The position numbers and the translations under genes were made by a program. A stretch of DNA of 42,195 nucleotides from Candidatus Woesearchaeota archaeon (GTDB lineage: Archaea > Nanobdellota > Nanobdellia > Woesearchaeales > UBA11576), in the NCBI GenBank assembly GCA_027083015.1, contig JALWQS010000136.1:1-42195 (forward strand), written 5' to 3'. Shown here in pieces: positions 23,769 to 32,608 of this stretch; within the stretch, counting starts at the first letter, position 1; each line of letters starts with the position of its first letter. The notes beneath the pieces were generated by a model, which did not search any database, was not told where the DNA came from, and was given only the letters and a program-made list of their open reading frames with translations.

Positions 23769-24863
23769 ATGGCTACTGAAGCTAAGAAAACTATTGTAGA
23801 GGATGTTGTTCCTCAGGTGACTGAAATGGATATGTCAAGTGATGATTTGATGGATGATAAGAAGCTGGGTGAGGATCTTAAGGTTGATAAGCCTGAGCCT
23901 TCTAAGAAGACTAAGGACAAAGAACCTGAAAAGGAGCCTCAGATAGAGGATCTTCCGGGTGTTGGCGCGGCTACTGCTGAGAAGCTTCGCGAGTCTGGTT
24001 ATGATAATGTGATGGCTATTGCTGTTGCTTCTATCGGTAAGCTCGTTGAGGACGCTGGTGTTTCTGAATCTGTCGCTCGTAAGATGATCCAGGCTGCTCG
24101 TAATTCCTTGAAGATGGGTTTTATGAGTGGTGAAGAGGTCTTGGCTAAGCGTGAGCGCGTTCACAAGATCACTACTGGCTCTAAGAATTTTGATGAGTTG
24201 CTTGGTGGTGGTTTTGAGACTGGCTCTATTGTTGAGTGTTTTGGTGAGTTCGGTTCTGCTAAGACTCAGGTTGCTCATCTGCTTGCTGTGAATTGTCAAA
24301 AGGATGATCCTTCGGCTGTTGCTGTCTATATTGATACTGAAAATACCTTTCGTCCTGAGCGTATCAGGCAGTTGGCTGAAGGTGCGGGTCTTGATCCTGA
24401 GAAGGTCTTGCGTAACATAAAGGTTGCTCGTGCTTACAATACTGATCATCAGATGTTGTTGGCTGAGAAGATCTCTGAGCTTATCAAGAATGAGGGTCTT
24501 AATGTTAAGGTTGTTATTGTTGATTCCTTGACTGCTCATTTTAGGGCTGAGTTTATTGGTCGTGGAACTCTTGCTGAGCGTCAGCAGAAGCTCAATAAGC
24601 ACATGCATACTTTGCTTAAGCTGGCTGATATGCACAATACTCTTGTGTATGTTACTAATCAGGTTCAGGCTGATCCTGCGCAGTTCTTTGGTGATCCTAC
24701 TAAGGCTGTTGGCGGACACATCGTCGCTCATGCTTCTACCTTTAGAATCTACTTGAGGAAGGGTAAGAAGGGTTCTAGGGTTGCTAAGCTTATTGATGCG
24801 CCTTCTTTGCCTGATGGTGAAGCGATGTTCTTCGTTGAGACTCAGGGCTTGAGGGATGCTTAA
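23769..24863 (+). CDS. radA: DNA repair and recombination protein RadA
   Basis: The 364-residue archaeal Rad51/RecA homologue polymerises on single-stranded DNA and catalyses strand exchange with ATP. An acidic/Lys-rich extension (about 1-57) precedes the helix-hairpin-helix domain (LPGVGAATAEKL, about 58-118) and the ATPase core. Walker A is GEFGSAKTQ (159-167), with Ala where Gly normally precedes the Lys. Walker B is VVIVDSLTAHFRAEF. The QVQADPAQFFGDPTKAVGGH segment matches loop L2 and its surroundings. The C-terminus ends at a normal family position (QGLRDA). GAGGTGAG upstream fixes the ATG at 23769. Confidence 0.95.
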   Translation: MATEAKKTIVEDVVPQVTEMDMSSDDLMDDKKLGEDLKVDKPEPSKKTKDKEPEKEPQIEDLPGVGAATAEKLRESGYDNVMAIAVASIGKLVEDAGVSESVARKMIQAARNSLKMGFMSGEEVLAKRERVHKITTGSKNFDELLGGGFETGSIVECFGEFGSAKTQVAHLLAVNCQKDDPSAVAVYIDTENTFRPERIRQLAEGAGLDPEKVLRNIKVARAYNTDHQMLLAEKISELIKNEGLNVKVVIVDSLTAHFRAEFIGRGTLAERQQKLNKHMHTLLKLADMHNTLVYVTNQVQADPAQFFGDPTKAVGGHIVAHASTFRIYLRKGKKGSRVAKLIDAPSLPDGEAMFFVETQGLRDA

Positions 24864-24894
24864 GCTTATTGTTTGGGCTTCAGCAAGTTTTCGC

Positions 24895-24950
24895 CTTTTA
24901 TTTTTTGTTCTTACTTTTTGTTCTTATTGTTTTCTTTCTTGTTATTTTTT
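24895..24950 (+). terminator. poly-T terminator tracts after radA
   Basis: Repeated T runs (TTTTATTTTTTGTTCTTAC and similar) lie 30-90 bases after the radA stop, typical of archaeal intrinsic termination. The rest of the gap to 25051 is A/T-rich, including T runs on the minus strand for the convergent lipoprotein gene. Confidence 0.5.
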
Positions 24951-25051
24951 GGGCTTCTCTGCTTATTTGAGATTGTTTACGCGAAACTCTTGAATATATA
25001 GAAAATATAGAAAAAGATCATTAAAAAATTTCTAAAGATTTTTCAGGACTT

Positions 25052-26026
25052 TTATCCTCCGACGTGTTGTACTGTCAGCGTCTTTTGTATGTACTGGTCG
25101 TAATCGTATGTTAGGTCTATTCTTACCAGTTTTTCTATGTCTGTCGGGTTGTTTATTGTTTGTGTGCACCTTATCTCTCTTGCTCCGTTGAGTAGTGTTG
25201 CGTCTCCTTCATAGGTGCTTCCTGATGCTGCTCCGTTCTGTAATCCTGAACAGGTCAGTCCATCGGTAAGTCCTGTATCTATCTTTACGTGTACTTTATC
25301 TTTGTCTGCGAATTCTTTGCTGCATCCTGATCCTTCTTTATGTACGGTTCCTGTTCCTTTATGCTCTACTTTGAATACGAATGCTACTTTGTTTGCTGAA
25401 CTTACTGATTCTCTGAATGAGGTTACTTGTACTGGTGCTCCTGAGTTTTCTACTGGTTTTTCTTGGTTTATCTCGCATAGTTTTCCTGAGCTTCCTGTTG
25501 TCCCAAGTATGTCTTCCAGTACGCATAGTTTTGTGTTGGCTACTGTTCCGTATTTGTAACAAACATCTGCCCGCACATTATACTGGACGCTTCCTGCTAT
25601 TGTTTTTTGGTGTACGAAGCTGTTTCCTGATGCTGGAAAGTCCAGGCTTATTGTTTCTCCTTCTACTTTTCCGCCTGATGCATCTATCTGCGCTCCTCGC
25701 AGTCCGGTATCGGGACTTTCTGTCAGGTCTGACGCGCTTACTCCGAAATCTGCAGGGTCTATTCCTGTTATGCTTGCTTTTACGTCTGCTCCGTTTTCTA
25801 TGTTATGTTCTCCTACGTTTTTTAGTACTAAGCTGATCGCGAATGGTTGATCTTTATCCATGATCTGGTCTGGAAGGCTTCCTGGAGCGAATGATAGGTC
25901 TAATCCTTGTGTTCCTCCTACGAATCTTGCTCCTGCTGGGCCTGTCTCTTTTTTTTCGTTTCCCGAACATCCTGCTAAGAGTGTTAGGATTACCAAAAGC
26001 ATGATTGCAACTTTTAACTTCCTCAT
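25052..26026 (-). CDS. lipoprotein, paralogue 1 of a tandem trio
   Basis: The 324-residue protein has a signal ending in a lipobox (LTLLAGC, Cys at about 20). The mature protein opens with the motif shared by all three neighbours: GTQGLDLSF, then a CARDB-like beta domain (PFAISLVLKNVGEHNIENGA). Cys pairs in the middle (DVCYKYG, KLCVLED) and end (GLTCSG, EIRCTQT) recur in register with the other two. The end of the protein is a beta strand (VRIDLTYDYDQYIQKTLTVQ), also conserved. A strong AAGGAGGT precedes the ATG. No catalytic motif; a structural or binding role on the outer surface is likely. Confidence 0.8.
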   Translation of the reverse strand: MRKLKVAIMLLVILTLLAGCSGNEKKETGPAGARFVGGTQGLDLSFAPGSLPDQIMDKDQPFAISLVLKNVGEHNIENGADVKASITGIDPADFGVSASDLTESPDTGLRGAQIDASGGKVEGETISLDFPASGNSFVHQKTIAGSVQYNVRADVCYKYGTVANTKLCVLEDILGTTGSSGKLCEINQEKPVENSGAPVQVTSFRESVSSANKVAFVFKVEHKGTGTVHKEGSGCSKEFADKDKVHVKIDTGLTDGLTCSGLQNGAASGSTYEGDATLLNGAREIRCTQTINNPTDIEKLVRIDLTYDYDQYIQKTLTVQHVGG

Positions 26027-26076
26027 TTTTTTAACCTCCTTGATTATGCTCTTCTTATGCTCCTTGATTACGTTCT

Positions 26077-27015
26077 TTATGCTCTTCCAAAGTCAAGGTT
26101 TTCTATCTCTACCTGTTTAGATATTGAGTTTTTGTAACCATATACCAGTTCTATCCTTAATGGTGTTTGGTATGCTTGTCCTTGTGTGGATCTTGGTGTT
26201 TGGCAGAATATTGTTGCTTTGCCGTTCACCAGCCTTACTTCATTGTTTGATGGTTGGCAGGTTACTGGTTCTCCGCTTCCTAATGATACCATATATTGTA
26301 TTTTGTTTATATCGTTGTATGTTAGTGATCCTGGACAGGAGTTTAATGCGTTGATGTCATAGGCCATTCCTTTTCCTGCTCCTCCGACATTTGCTATGTG
26401 TATCCTGAAGAACATGCCTCTTGGCGTTGCTTGGCTTTCCACGCTTTCTACTGCGACTGGTGCTCCTTGGCTTCCTGTTCCTATGACTTTTTGTACGTAG
26501 CATGCTTTGTCGCTTACTGTATCTTGAGGATTGGGATCTATACATACCATTGGTGTTGCATAGGTCTTGTATGGGTAGCACGCTGTCAGTAAGAATGTTG
26601 GTTTGTAATTCGGCATTTCTGGCGGTAGTACGATGTTTTGTGCTTCCATCTGCACTGTTGTGTACCCTCCTTCAGGGTTGAATTGTGTTTTTCCTTCTAG
26701 AGGCATCTGTAGTGCGAAGGGGTTTGGTGTTATAGGCAGCATTGTTGCGTCATAGCCTGATAGGTAGAACATTGCGCTTTGTACTGTTGTTGTTCCCCGA
26801 TTCTTTACTTCTACTAGGAACGTCAGTGGTCCTCCGGTGTATACTTTTACTGGTGGTTGTTCTGGTGTGAATGTCATGACCAGTCCTTCTGTTCCTGTTG
26901 CTGTGAATGCTGCGCTTGTTGGAGGTTCGTTTTTTCCTCTCTGGTAACCGCAGCCTGTTGTTATCAGTAGCACTAGAAATAGTGAGAATACCCATATTTT
27001 TTTGTTTGTTGCCAT
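26077..27015 (-). CDS. lipoprotein, paralogue 2 of a tandem trio
   Basis: The 312-residue protein has a lipobox LLITTGC (Cys at about 22), then GTEGLVMTF and a CARDB-like beta domain (PLTFLVEVKNRGTTTVQSA). The central Cys pattern (LTACYPYK, PMVCIDP, KACYVQK) and the closing strand (PLRIELVYGYKNSISKQVEI) align by eye with the flanking lipoproteins. A good TATA/BRE sits upstream, while only 50 bases separate it from the next gene, so genes 2 and 1 probably share a transcript. Function unknown. Confidence 0.8.
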   Translation of the reverse strand: MATNKKIWVFSLFLVLLITTGCGYQRGKNEPPTSAAFTATGTEGLVMTFTPEQPPVKVYTGGPLTFLVEVKNRGTTTVQSAMFYLSGYDATMLPITPNPFALQMPLEGKTQFNPEGGYTTVQMEAQNIVLPPEMPNYKPTFLLTACYPYKTYATPMVCIDPNPQDTVSDKACYVQKVIGTGSQGAPVAVESVESQATPRGMFFRIHIANVGGAGKGMAYDINALNSCPGSLTYNDINKIQYMVSLGSGEPVTCQPSNNEVRLVNGKATIFCQTPRSTQGQAYQTPLRIELVYGYKNSISKQVEIENLDFGRA

Positions 27016-27048
27016 TTTAAGCCTCTTTTCTCATATTTCTCTGTTTTT

Positions 27049-27067
27049 GTGTATAAAAATGTTTCGG
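27049..27067 (-). promoter_or_regulatory. BRE/TATA promoter for lipoprotein paralogue 2
   Basis: On the minus strand a BRE-like CCGAAAC precedes ATTTTTATACAC (27049-27060). Predicted transcription starts near 27028, about 13 bases before the ATG at 27015. Confidence 0.55.
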
Positions 27068-27115
27068 TAAAATCATAAGAATCGGTGAAAGCGCCTTTAT
27101 TAGCTCTTACTTGTT

Positions 27116-28270
27116 TTATCCTGGACAGCAGACGTTTGTTTTTCCTCCCGGACAGTATCCTACCTTACATCCCAGTCCTTCTATGCAGCTTGCATCTCCG
27201 GTTGGGCATTCAGCGCTGACGTCTTTGCAGCTGTAACCTTCAAATGTTGAGCTGCATTTTCCTTCACCTTTTGTTCCTGTTCCTATCATGTTCTGACAGT
27301 CTGCTGCTTCTCTTCCTCCTGGTGGTGGTTGTATCTTTATCTCTTTTATCAGTTTTTGTAATATGTAATACTTCATCTTTATCACTAATGGTGTTGTGTA
27401 TGCTCCTGCGTTTTTGTCTACATATGTGCTGCATATGATCCCTGATCCTTTTTCTTTGAGTTTCATGGTTTTTGCTGGTTTGCAGGTCAGTTTTTTTCCT
27501 CCTAAGCTTACTTCTATTTCTGCTTCGTTGATCTTTGTTACATCATCGCATGCTACGTTTGGGTTGAATACTGATACTCCTTTTCCTGCGAATTTCTTTA
27601 TGTTGATGCTTATCTCTACTTTTGTTTTTTCTCCTGTTTCTATGATTTGCGGTTGGCTTATTGACCAGACTCCTACTGGCCCTCCTTGTCCTCCAGATAA
27701 TGTGTATGCTCTCATGTCGCATTCTTTCTTGTCGCCTTTTTGTCTTTTGTAGTATAGTGTGTCTATGCAAATATCCTGTTGCGCTGTTGTTTCGTAATAA
27801 TAGCAGGCCATTGCTTGTAGTTTTGCTGTGTAGTTTTTTCTGAAGCTTCCGTATGGTATGCATACGCTTTTCATCGGAAATGTCAGTACATCTTCCTGTC
27901 CTTCTTTTAGGTATTGGCTTTTTCCTTCCAGCATGAAGTATTTGGTGTTTGAGTCTGTGAATTTGAATGCTTCTGCGTCTGGTACGCTTATTTTCATCTC
28001 TGCTCTGTCTACTATATTGTAGGCACCCATATTCTTCACTTTTATTCCTAGACTGAAGTCGGTTCCTGAATACATGGAATCTGGTGGCATCCCTCTCATT
28101 ATTGACATGCTTATTCCTTGTGTTCCTTCTCTGAAATCATACGTGGGTATGTCTTGTCCTCTTCCTCCGAAGAACTTGCTGCATCCTGTAATTAGCAGAA
28201 ATGTCATCATGCTTAATGCCAGGATTATTGTCATGACCCTTTTGTTTTTGTTGGTTTTTTTGTTTCTCAT
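27116..28270 (-). CDS. lipoprotein, paralogue 3 of a tandem trio, with Cys-rich tail
   Basis: The 384-residue protein has a lipobox FLLITGC (Cys at about 30) and the shared opening GTQGISMSI, then the CARDB-like domain (DFSLGIKVKNMGAYNIVDRA). The Cys pattern and closing strand (PLVIKMKYYILQKLIKEIKI) match the other two. Unlike them it continues with a compact Cys-rich tail of about 65 residues (CSSTFEGYSC ... CPTGDASC ... CKVGYCPGG ... CC) that could be a disulfide-knotted binding domain. It is the first gene of the trio in transcription order. Confidence 0.8.
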   Translation of the reverse strand: MRNKKTNKNKRVMTIILALSMMTFLLITGCSKFFGGRGQDIPTYDFREGTQGISMSIMRGMPPDSMYSGTDFSLGIKVKNMGAYNIVDRAEMKISVPDAEAFKFTDSNTKYFMLEGKSQYLKEGQEDVLTFPMKSVCIPYGSFRKNYTAKLQAMACYYYETTAQQDICIDTLYYKRQKGDKKECDMRAYTLSGGQGGPVGVWSISQPQIIETGEKTKVEISINIKKFAGKGVSVFNPNVACDDVTKINEAEIEVSLGGKKLTCKPAKTMKLKEKGSGIICSTYVDKNAGAYTTPLVIKMKYYILQKLIKEIKIQPPPGGREAADCQNMIGTGTKGEGKCSSTFEGYSCKDVSAECPTGDASCIEGLGCKVGYCPGGKTNVCCPG

Positions 28271-28372
28271 AGGATTCCCTTGCCCTTCTTCTTTATGATG
28301 ATTTGCCTGTTTTACTGTTCTTAGTCAATACATTTATATTCGCTATTATACTGCTTATTCGCTCTTTATCTT

Positions 28373-31123
28373 TTATTTTGCAGGGGTTAATATGCTGTCA
28401 CAGAGGAATATGGCCGGATTTTTTGGTGTGTTCTCTGCTCCCCAGGACCAGCCTGCTGATTTGAATGCTGATACGACGCATGTTGGTATGTCTGTTTTTA
28501 CCTCTGTCCCTGTCTGTCCTCCTGGGTTCTTGGCAGGATTTATCTCTATTTGTATTCCGTACGCTGCTAATGAGGGGTATTGCGGGAAGTCTGGATCTGG
28601 CATGTTTTGGTATCCTTTGATCGGTGGTTTTTTCTCAAAATAATCTGCTCCTTCTTTGCAGTTCTGTTGGATGTTGCTTTCTGCCTCTTCTAGTTTAGGT
28701 TTTGCTTTTTTGTTTATTTTTATCTTTTGTCCGAAGAAGGTGGTTTCTTCTAGGTTTGTTCCTGGCTTTCCTAGTTGCTTTTGTAGTTGCTCGTGTATTG
28801 CTTTCAGCACATCATCTGAAGAAGCAGCTTCTTCTTTTTTCACGCCTAATTTTGTTGTTAAGCTGCTTGTGCTTCCTTTTACGGTTACGGTTTTCGCTTT
28901 TACTTTTGGGCATTTTTTTCCGTCTGGTGTTAGTATATCGACGATATTTTCTTTCTGCACTATATAATTGTAGCTGACATGTCCCAGGAATGTTATTCTT
29001 TGCGCTGTTCCTATTATATCTTCTGGTGATCCTGAATATTCAAACTGGCAGCTTGGCATCACTTTTTGCAGTCCTCTTCCCAGGTCTTTGAAGCTCAGTT
29101 CTTTCCAGTAGTCTTTTCCTAAGGTCATCTTGTTTCCGCTTATCTTCCATTTTCTGCATAGTTCTGGTACAGGTCTTAGATTCTTGGGTATTATTATTGT
29201 CATCTCGTTGACGCTTCTTAGCCAGCCGTCAAGTTCGTTTTCTAATGCGACGCTGAGCTTGAGTTTTTTCTGTGATTTGCCTGTCGTATCTATGCCTATG
29301 AGTGAGCTTTGTTCTGTTATCATGAACAGTGCTATCGGTCCTTTGTCTGATATTGACCTGTAATCTTCTATTTCTGGATGTAGTTCTTTCATTGCTGATT
29401 GTACTGCTGATAGACTTCCTAGTTCTATGTCTTTTGATTTTGCGTATTCTTTTAGTTCTTCCTCAAGGTAGGTGTTGTCTATTATGTAGTTGTTCAGTAC
29501 GGAATCTGTTGTCAGGTCGTCTGCTTCTACTGTTATTGTTACTGCCATGTCTCCGCAGGTATACACGTCAGGATAACAGGTTATTTCCTCGTCAAAATTA
29601 TCTCCCGATAAGGATGTTGGACTTACTGTTTGTGGTTCTCCTGCATAGAAGTTTACATCTCCCCCCACCTTATCTGATCCTGCGAGTTTTTTGAAGCTTA
29701 GTTCTCGTGGTTGCATGTGACAGACCACTTTTGCTTTCATAGGTCTTTTTGGGCTGAACCCATGTACTCTTGCGCTTATCTCTAATGGTTCGTTTTGGGT
29801 TATCTTTTTCGGGTTTGGTAGGTAGGAGTCTTTTATCTCTATTCCGACGAACCTTTTTTCGTTCTCTACTTTTCCTTCTACTCGCTGTCCTGTTGCTTGT
29901 TGTATGCTTTTTTTGTATTGTGTTTGGAATCCTCTTACTGCTTTTTGTATGAAACTTTGGCTTTCGTGCGCTCCTTCTGCTGCTGTACCTTTGGCTCCTT
30001 GTGCTGATATGGATGCTACCTTTCCTGCGACCCACGCTGCTGGGCTTCCTATCGCTGTTCCTGGCACCCCTATTAGTCCTACTATCAGAAATAATGCGAT
30101 TGCTATTTTTCCCATCCCTGATGATAGGAATCCTTTTTTTTCATCTTCTAATCCTGCTATTCCTGCAGCGAAGTTTATTTTGTTGGGTTTTCCTGATCCT
30201 CCTGTTCCTCCCGCGCTTGATATTCCAGAACTTCCAGAACCTCCTGATATGCCGGAACCGCCTGTCGTGATTTTCGTTGTTGCTGGTTTGCTTGAGGCGC
30301 CTCCTGATCCGCCTAAACCTCCAGAGCCTCCTGAACTTCCCGAACTTTCTGTTTTGGGTATTGCTTGTACGCTTCCTGGTGTTCCCGCTGATTGTTTTAT
30401 CTGTTGCGCTTGTGATTGTAATTGTTGTGATTTTTGTGATTCGCTTACTATCTTTGTTCCTAATTGTTGGTTTGCTTGTTCCATTTTCTTGTCTCGAAAA
30501 GCATGTCTGACTCCTTCCATGATGCTTAATGGTATTCCTACAACGTCTGCTCCCGGTATTGCTGCTGCTGCGTCTATTCCCGCATCAAGTTTTTCGTCTC
30601 TTTGATAAGCGCTTCTTGCTGCTTCTGCTTTTGCTATCTGTGCTTTTTTTGCTGCTATCTCTGCGTCTCGTTGTTTCTTTGCTTCTTCTAGTTTTTTTAG
30701 TGATTGTTCTAATTGTGCTTTTTGGTTTTTTAGTGGTGTAGTATCATATTCTGGTGGAGCATGTTCTATCTGTTGTTCTACCCGGTCTATTTCTTGTTTC
30801 ATTTCTTTTATCTGTTGTTCAAGAGGTTTTTCTCCTTCTTCCATGCTTTTTTCTTCTGTCTTTTCTTGTTTTGCTTGCGCTCCTAGTTCTTTTGCTTTTT
30901 GTATGTCCGACACTGCTTCGCTTAGCTGTGATGCTACATCTTTGATTCCCATACCTCCGGGTTTTGATGCTGGTTCTCCTCCTGCTCCAGGAATTCCTTT
31001 TGCTTCGCCAGCTTTGGCTGGCATTTTCTTCGGGATTTTTGTAGGGATCTTTACTCCTGCTTTGTTAAGTAGTAATTTTTTCAGAATTCGTTTTCCTTCG
31101 TCTATTGCTGACAGACTGTTCAC
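28373..31123 (-). CDS. coiled-coil/transmembrane protein with decayed M15-like C-terminal domain
   Basis: The 916-residue protein starts with a cytoplasmic part: a Pro/Lys-rich stretch, a long coiled coil (about 60-255, EQQIKEMKQEIDRVEQQIE) and a Gly/Ser linker (about 265-320, repeated SGGSGG). One transmembrane helix (about 340-360, IAIALFLIVGLIGVP) crosses to a large outer region. The last 70 residues resemble VanY/M15 peptidases (AAYGIQIEINPAKNP; CVVSAFKSAGWSWG), but the expected zinc His is Ala, the Asp is Glu, and the final H-x-E motif is absent. The frame opens with GTG at 31123, which lies inside GAGGTGA, so the true start may be slightly downstream. An assembly or signalling protein spanning the membrane is plausible. 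Confidence 0.75.
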   Translation of the reverse strand: MNSLSAIDEGKRILKKLLLNKAGVKIPTKIPKKMPAKAGEAKGIPGAGGEPASKPGGMGIKDVASQLSEAVSDIQKAKELGAQAKQEKTEEKSMEEGEKPLEQQIKEMKQEIDRVEQQIEHAPPEYDTTPLKNQKAQLEQSLKKLEEAKKQRDAEIAAKKAQIAKAEAARSAYQRDEKLDAGIDAAAAIPGADVVGIPLSIMEGVRHAFRDKKMEQANQQLGTKIVSESQKSQQLQSQAQQIKQSAGTPGSVQAIPKTESSGSSGGSGGLGGSGGASSKPATTKITTGGSGISGGSGSSGISSAGGTGGSGKPNKINFAAGIAGLEDEKKGFLSSGMGKIAIALFLIVGLIGVPGTAIGSPAAWVAGKVASISAQGAKGTAAEGAHESQSFIQKAVRGFQTQYKKSIQQATGQRVEGKVENEKRFVGIEIKDSYLPNPKKITQNEPLEISARVHGFSPKRPMKAKVVCHMQPRELSFKKLAGSDKVGGDVNFYAGEPQTVSPTSLSGDNFDEEITCYPDVYTCGDMAVTITVEADDLTTDSVLNNYIIDNTYLEEELKEYAKSKDIELGSLSAVQSAMKELHPEIEDYRSISDKGPIALFMITEQSSLIGIDTTGKSQKKLKLSVALENELDGWLRSVNEMTIIIPKNLRPVPELCRKWKISGNKMTLGKDYWKELSFKDLGRGLQKVMPSCQFEYSGSPEDIIGTAQRITFLGHVSYNYIVQKENIVDILTPDGKKCPKVKAKTVTVKGSTSSLTTKLGVKKEEAASSDDVLKAIHEQLQKQLGKPGTNLEETTFFGQKIKINKKAKPKLEEAESNIQQNCKEGADYFEKKPPIKGYQNMPDPDFPQYPSLAAYGIQIEINPAKNPGGQTGTEVKTDIPTCVVSAFKSAGWSWGAENTPKNPAIFLCDSILTPAK

Positions 31124-31195
31124 CTCTTTGTGCCTGAGCGCTTAAATGATTAAATAAATGGTTAAATGAGTGGGTTGTTCTTTGTTTCTTCTTTC

Positions 31196-32443
31196 TTACT
31201 CTTCGTATACTTCTAGGTTTTGTATCTCTAATGGAGTTTCTGGAGATATCTTTATTGCGTTGTTGCCTTCTGTTACGTAATCGTCAAGATTTTTCTCAAA
31301 CTCCCTTTCTGTCTGGTACAGGTTAGTCTCTCTTCCGTTGATGTTTATCTTTGCTGATTTCGTATCTTCTGAATCTACGAATGTGATTTTCATCTTTACA
31401 TGTAATTGGCCGTTTTTTAATGCGTCCATGTCTTTTTTCGGCATCTCAAAGAAGTATGTTGGTTGCACTACTGCTTTCATCTCTGATGTTATCCTTATGA
31501 GGTCTATCAGGTAGCTTCCTTCTTCGCTTTCAAACACGATCTCATTTTCTCCTTCCCTTAGGATTTCCGGAGGGAACTCTATTGCTACTCTTCCTCCGCA
31601 ATCAGGTATGGCGTAATGTATTGATTTTTGGTTTATAAGAACATTGAGTTTTCCTGTTCTTCCTGTTGTGCAGTCTGGTGTGAATCTTAGTATTGATCTT
31701 TTGACATTTGCTTTTTCTGTCGCTGATACTATGAATATGTTTCTGCTTTCTTGTCTGCTTGTATCTTTTATGTCTGCTGTTACTTGTAGGTTTTCCATCT
31801 GGAATATGTTTCTTCTCCAAAATGCCCATCCGGTTTTTTCTGCTTCAAACTCTATATTGTTTGCTCCGTTTAGCAGGTAATTATCCGGTAGTTTTATCGG
31901 TTCAGGATTCTCTTGTGATATTGTTCCTGAATAGACTTCATTTCCGTTTAATCTCACTATCAGCGTTCCTTTGTGTTTTGAGCTTCTGAATGTTAGTAAG
32001 GCATTCTTTGTGTTTTTTACATCGTCTACATTGAAGCTTATTGTTGCTTTTTTTTGCCCGAATATGCTTGATTTTACGTATATGCTATTGGTATTCTGTA
32101 GTACCTTTGATTGTGTTTTCGAGTATAGAGTTAGCGCTGGTATGTTATGTTCTATCTTTTCTGCTTTTATGGGGCTCAACACTCCTGGACTTGCTTTTAA
32201 CAATGTTCCTTTTATTGCTCCTCCTGCGCTTGTCATGCTTGTTGTTGTTCCGTTCCCTTCTAGTATCTGGTCTCTGTAACTTGGTGGTATGAATAAAAGA
32301 TAGAATATGATCAGTAATGCTAATACCGCTACTAGTGTTGCTGCTGATGAAGCGTCTTGTGCTTTTTTAGAAATTTTTTGTTTAAGGATGGTTTTTTTAA
32401 TAGGTCTTTTTTGAGAATTGACTATTCTGGGGGCGGGTTTCAT
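31196..32443 (-). CDS. prepilin-like anchored beta protein
   Basis: The 415-residue protein has a basic N-terminus (KKTILKQKISKKAQDASSA) and one hydrophobic helix (about 34-52, TLVAVLALLIIFYLLFIPP), a class III signal-like arrangement similar to the giant protein at 15631. The outer part has a repeated beta-domain signature: GTLIVRLNGNEVYSG ... LLNGANNIEFEAE, KLNVLINQKSIHYAI ... LREGENEIVFESE and AKININGRETNLY ... VTEGNNAIKISPE. These are three jelly-roll-like units of about 110 residues. GGTGAC sits 8 bases before the ATG at 32443. Three tandem outer domains on a pilin-like stem suggest a pilus or surface-fibre component. Confidence 0.8.
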   Translation of the reverse strand: MKPAPRIVNSQKRPIKKTILKQKISKKAQDASSAATLVAVLALLIIFYLLFIPPSYRDQILEGNGTTTSMTSAGGAIKGTLLKASPGVLSPIKAEKIEHNIPALTLYSKTQSKVLQNTNSIYVKSSIFGQKKATISFNVDDVKNTKNALLTFRSSKHKGTLIVRLNGNEVYSGTISQENPEPIKLPDNYLLNGANNIEFEAEKTGWAFWRRNIFQMENLQVTADIKDTSRQESRNIFIVSATEKANVKRSILRFTPDCTTGRTGKLNVLINQKSIHYAIPDCGGRVAIEFPPEILREGENEIVFESEEGSYLIDLIRITSEMKAVVQPTYFFEMPKKDMDALKNGQLHVKMKITFVDSEDTKSAKININGRETNLYQTEREFEKNLDDYVTEGNNAIKISPETPLEIQNLEVYEE

Positions 32444-32489
32444 ATGATGTCACCTTTTTCTTTAAATACTGACACTTCAAAATGAATAT

Positions 32490-32501
32490 CTTTATATATT
32501 T
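32490..32501 (-). promoter_or_regulatory. TATA-box candidate for the prepilin-like beta gene
   Basis: AAATATATAAAG on the minus strand lies about 50 bases upstream of the ATG at 32443. Transcription near 32470 leaves a leader carrying the ribosome site. Confidence 0.5.
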
Positions 32502-32608
32502 AATTCTTTCTGTTTTTTTGGGTTTAGAACCTCTGAAAAGGGTTTTTAGGCGTGTTAAAATAAGATGAGCAAATTTTTTGTCTTATTAGCTGATTATGAG
32601 TGATTTTT

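Noticed and set aside
24990..25015. TATA-like sequence between radA and the convergent lipoprotein gene
   Set aside because: No gene starts on either side; it is A/T-rich 3' sequence.
30180..30360. Repeat array that might be CRISPR
   Set aside because: Short Gly/Ser codon repeats inside a reading frame, without constant repeat length or unique spacers.
29904..30605. Plus-strand Pro-rich frame
   Set aside because: Complement of the Gly/Ser linker and transmembrane region of the 28373-31123 gene.
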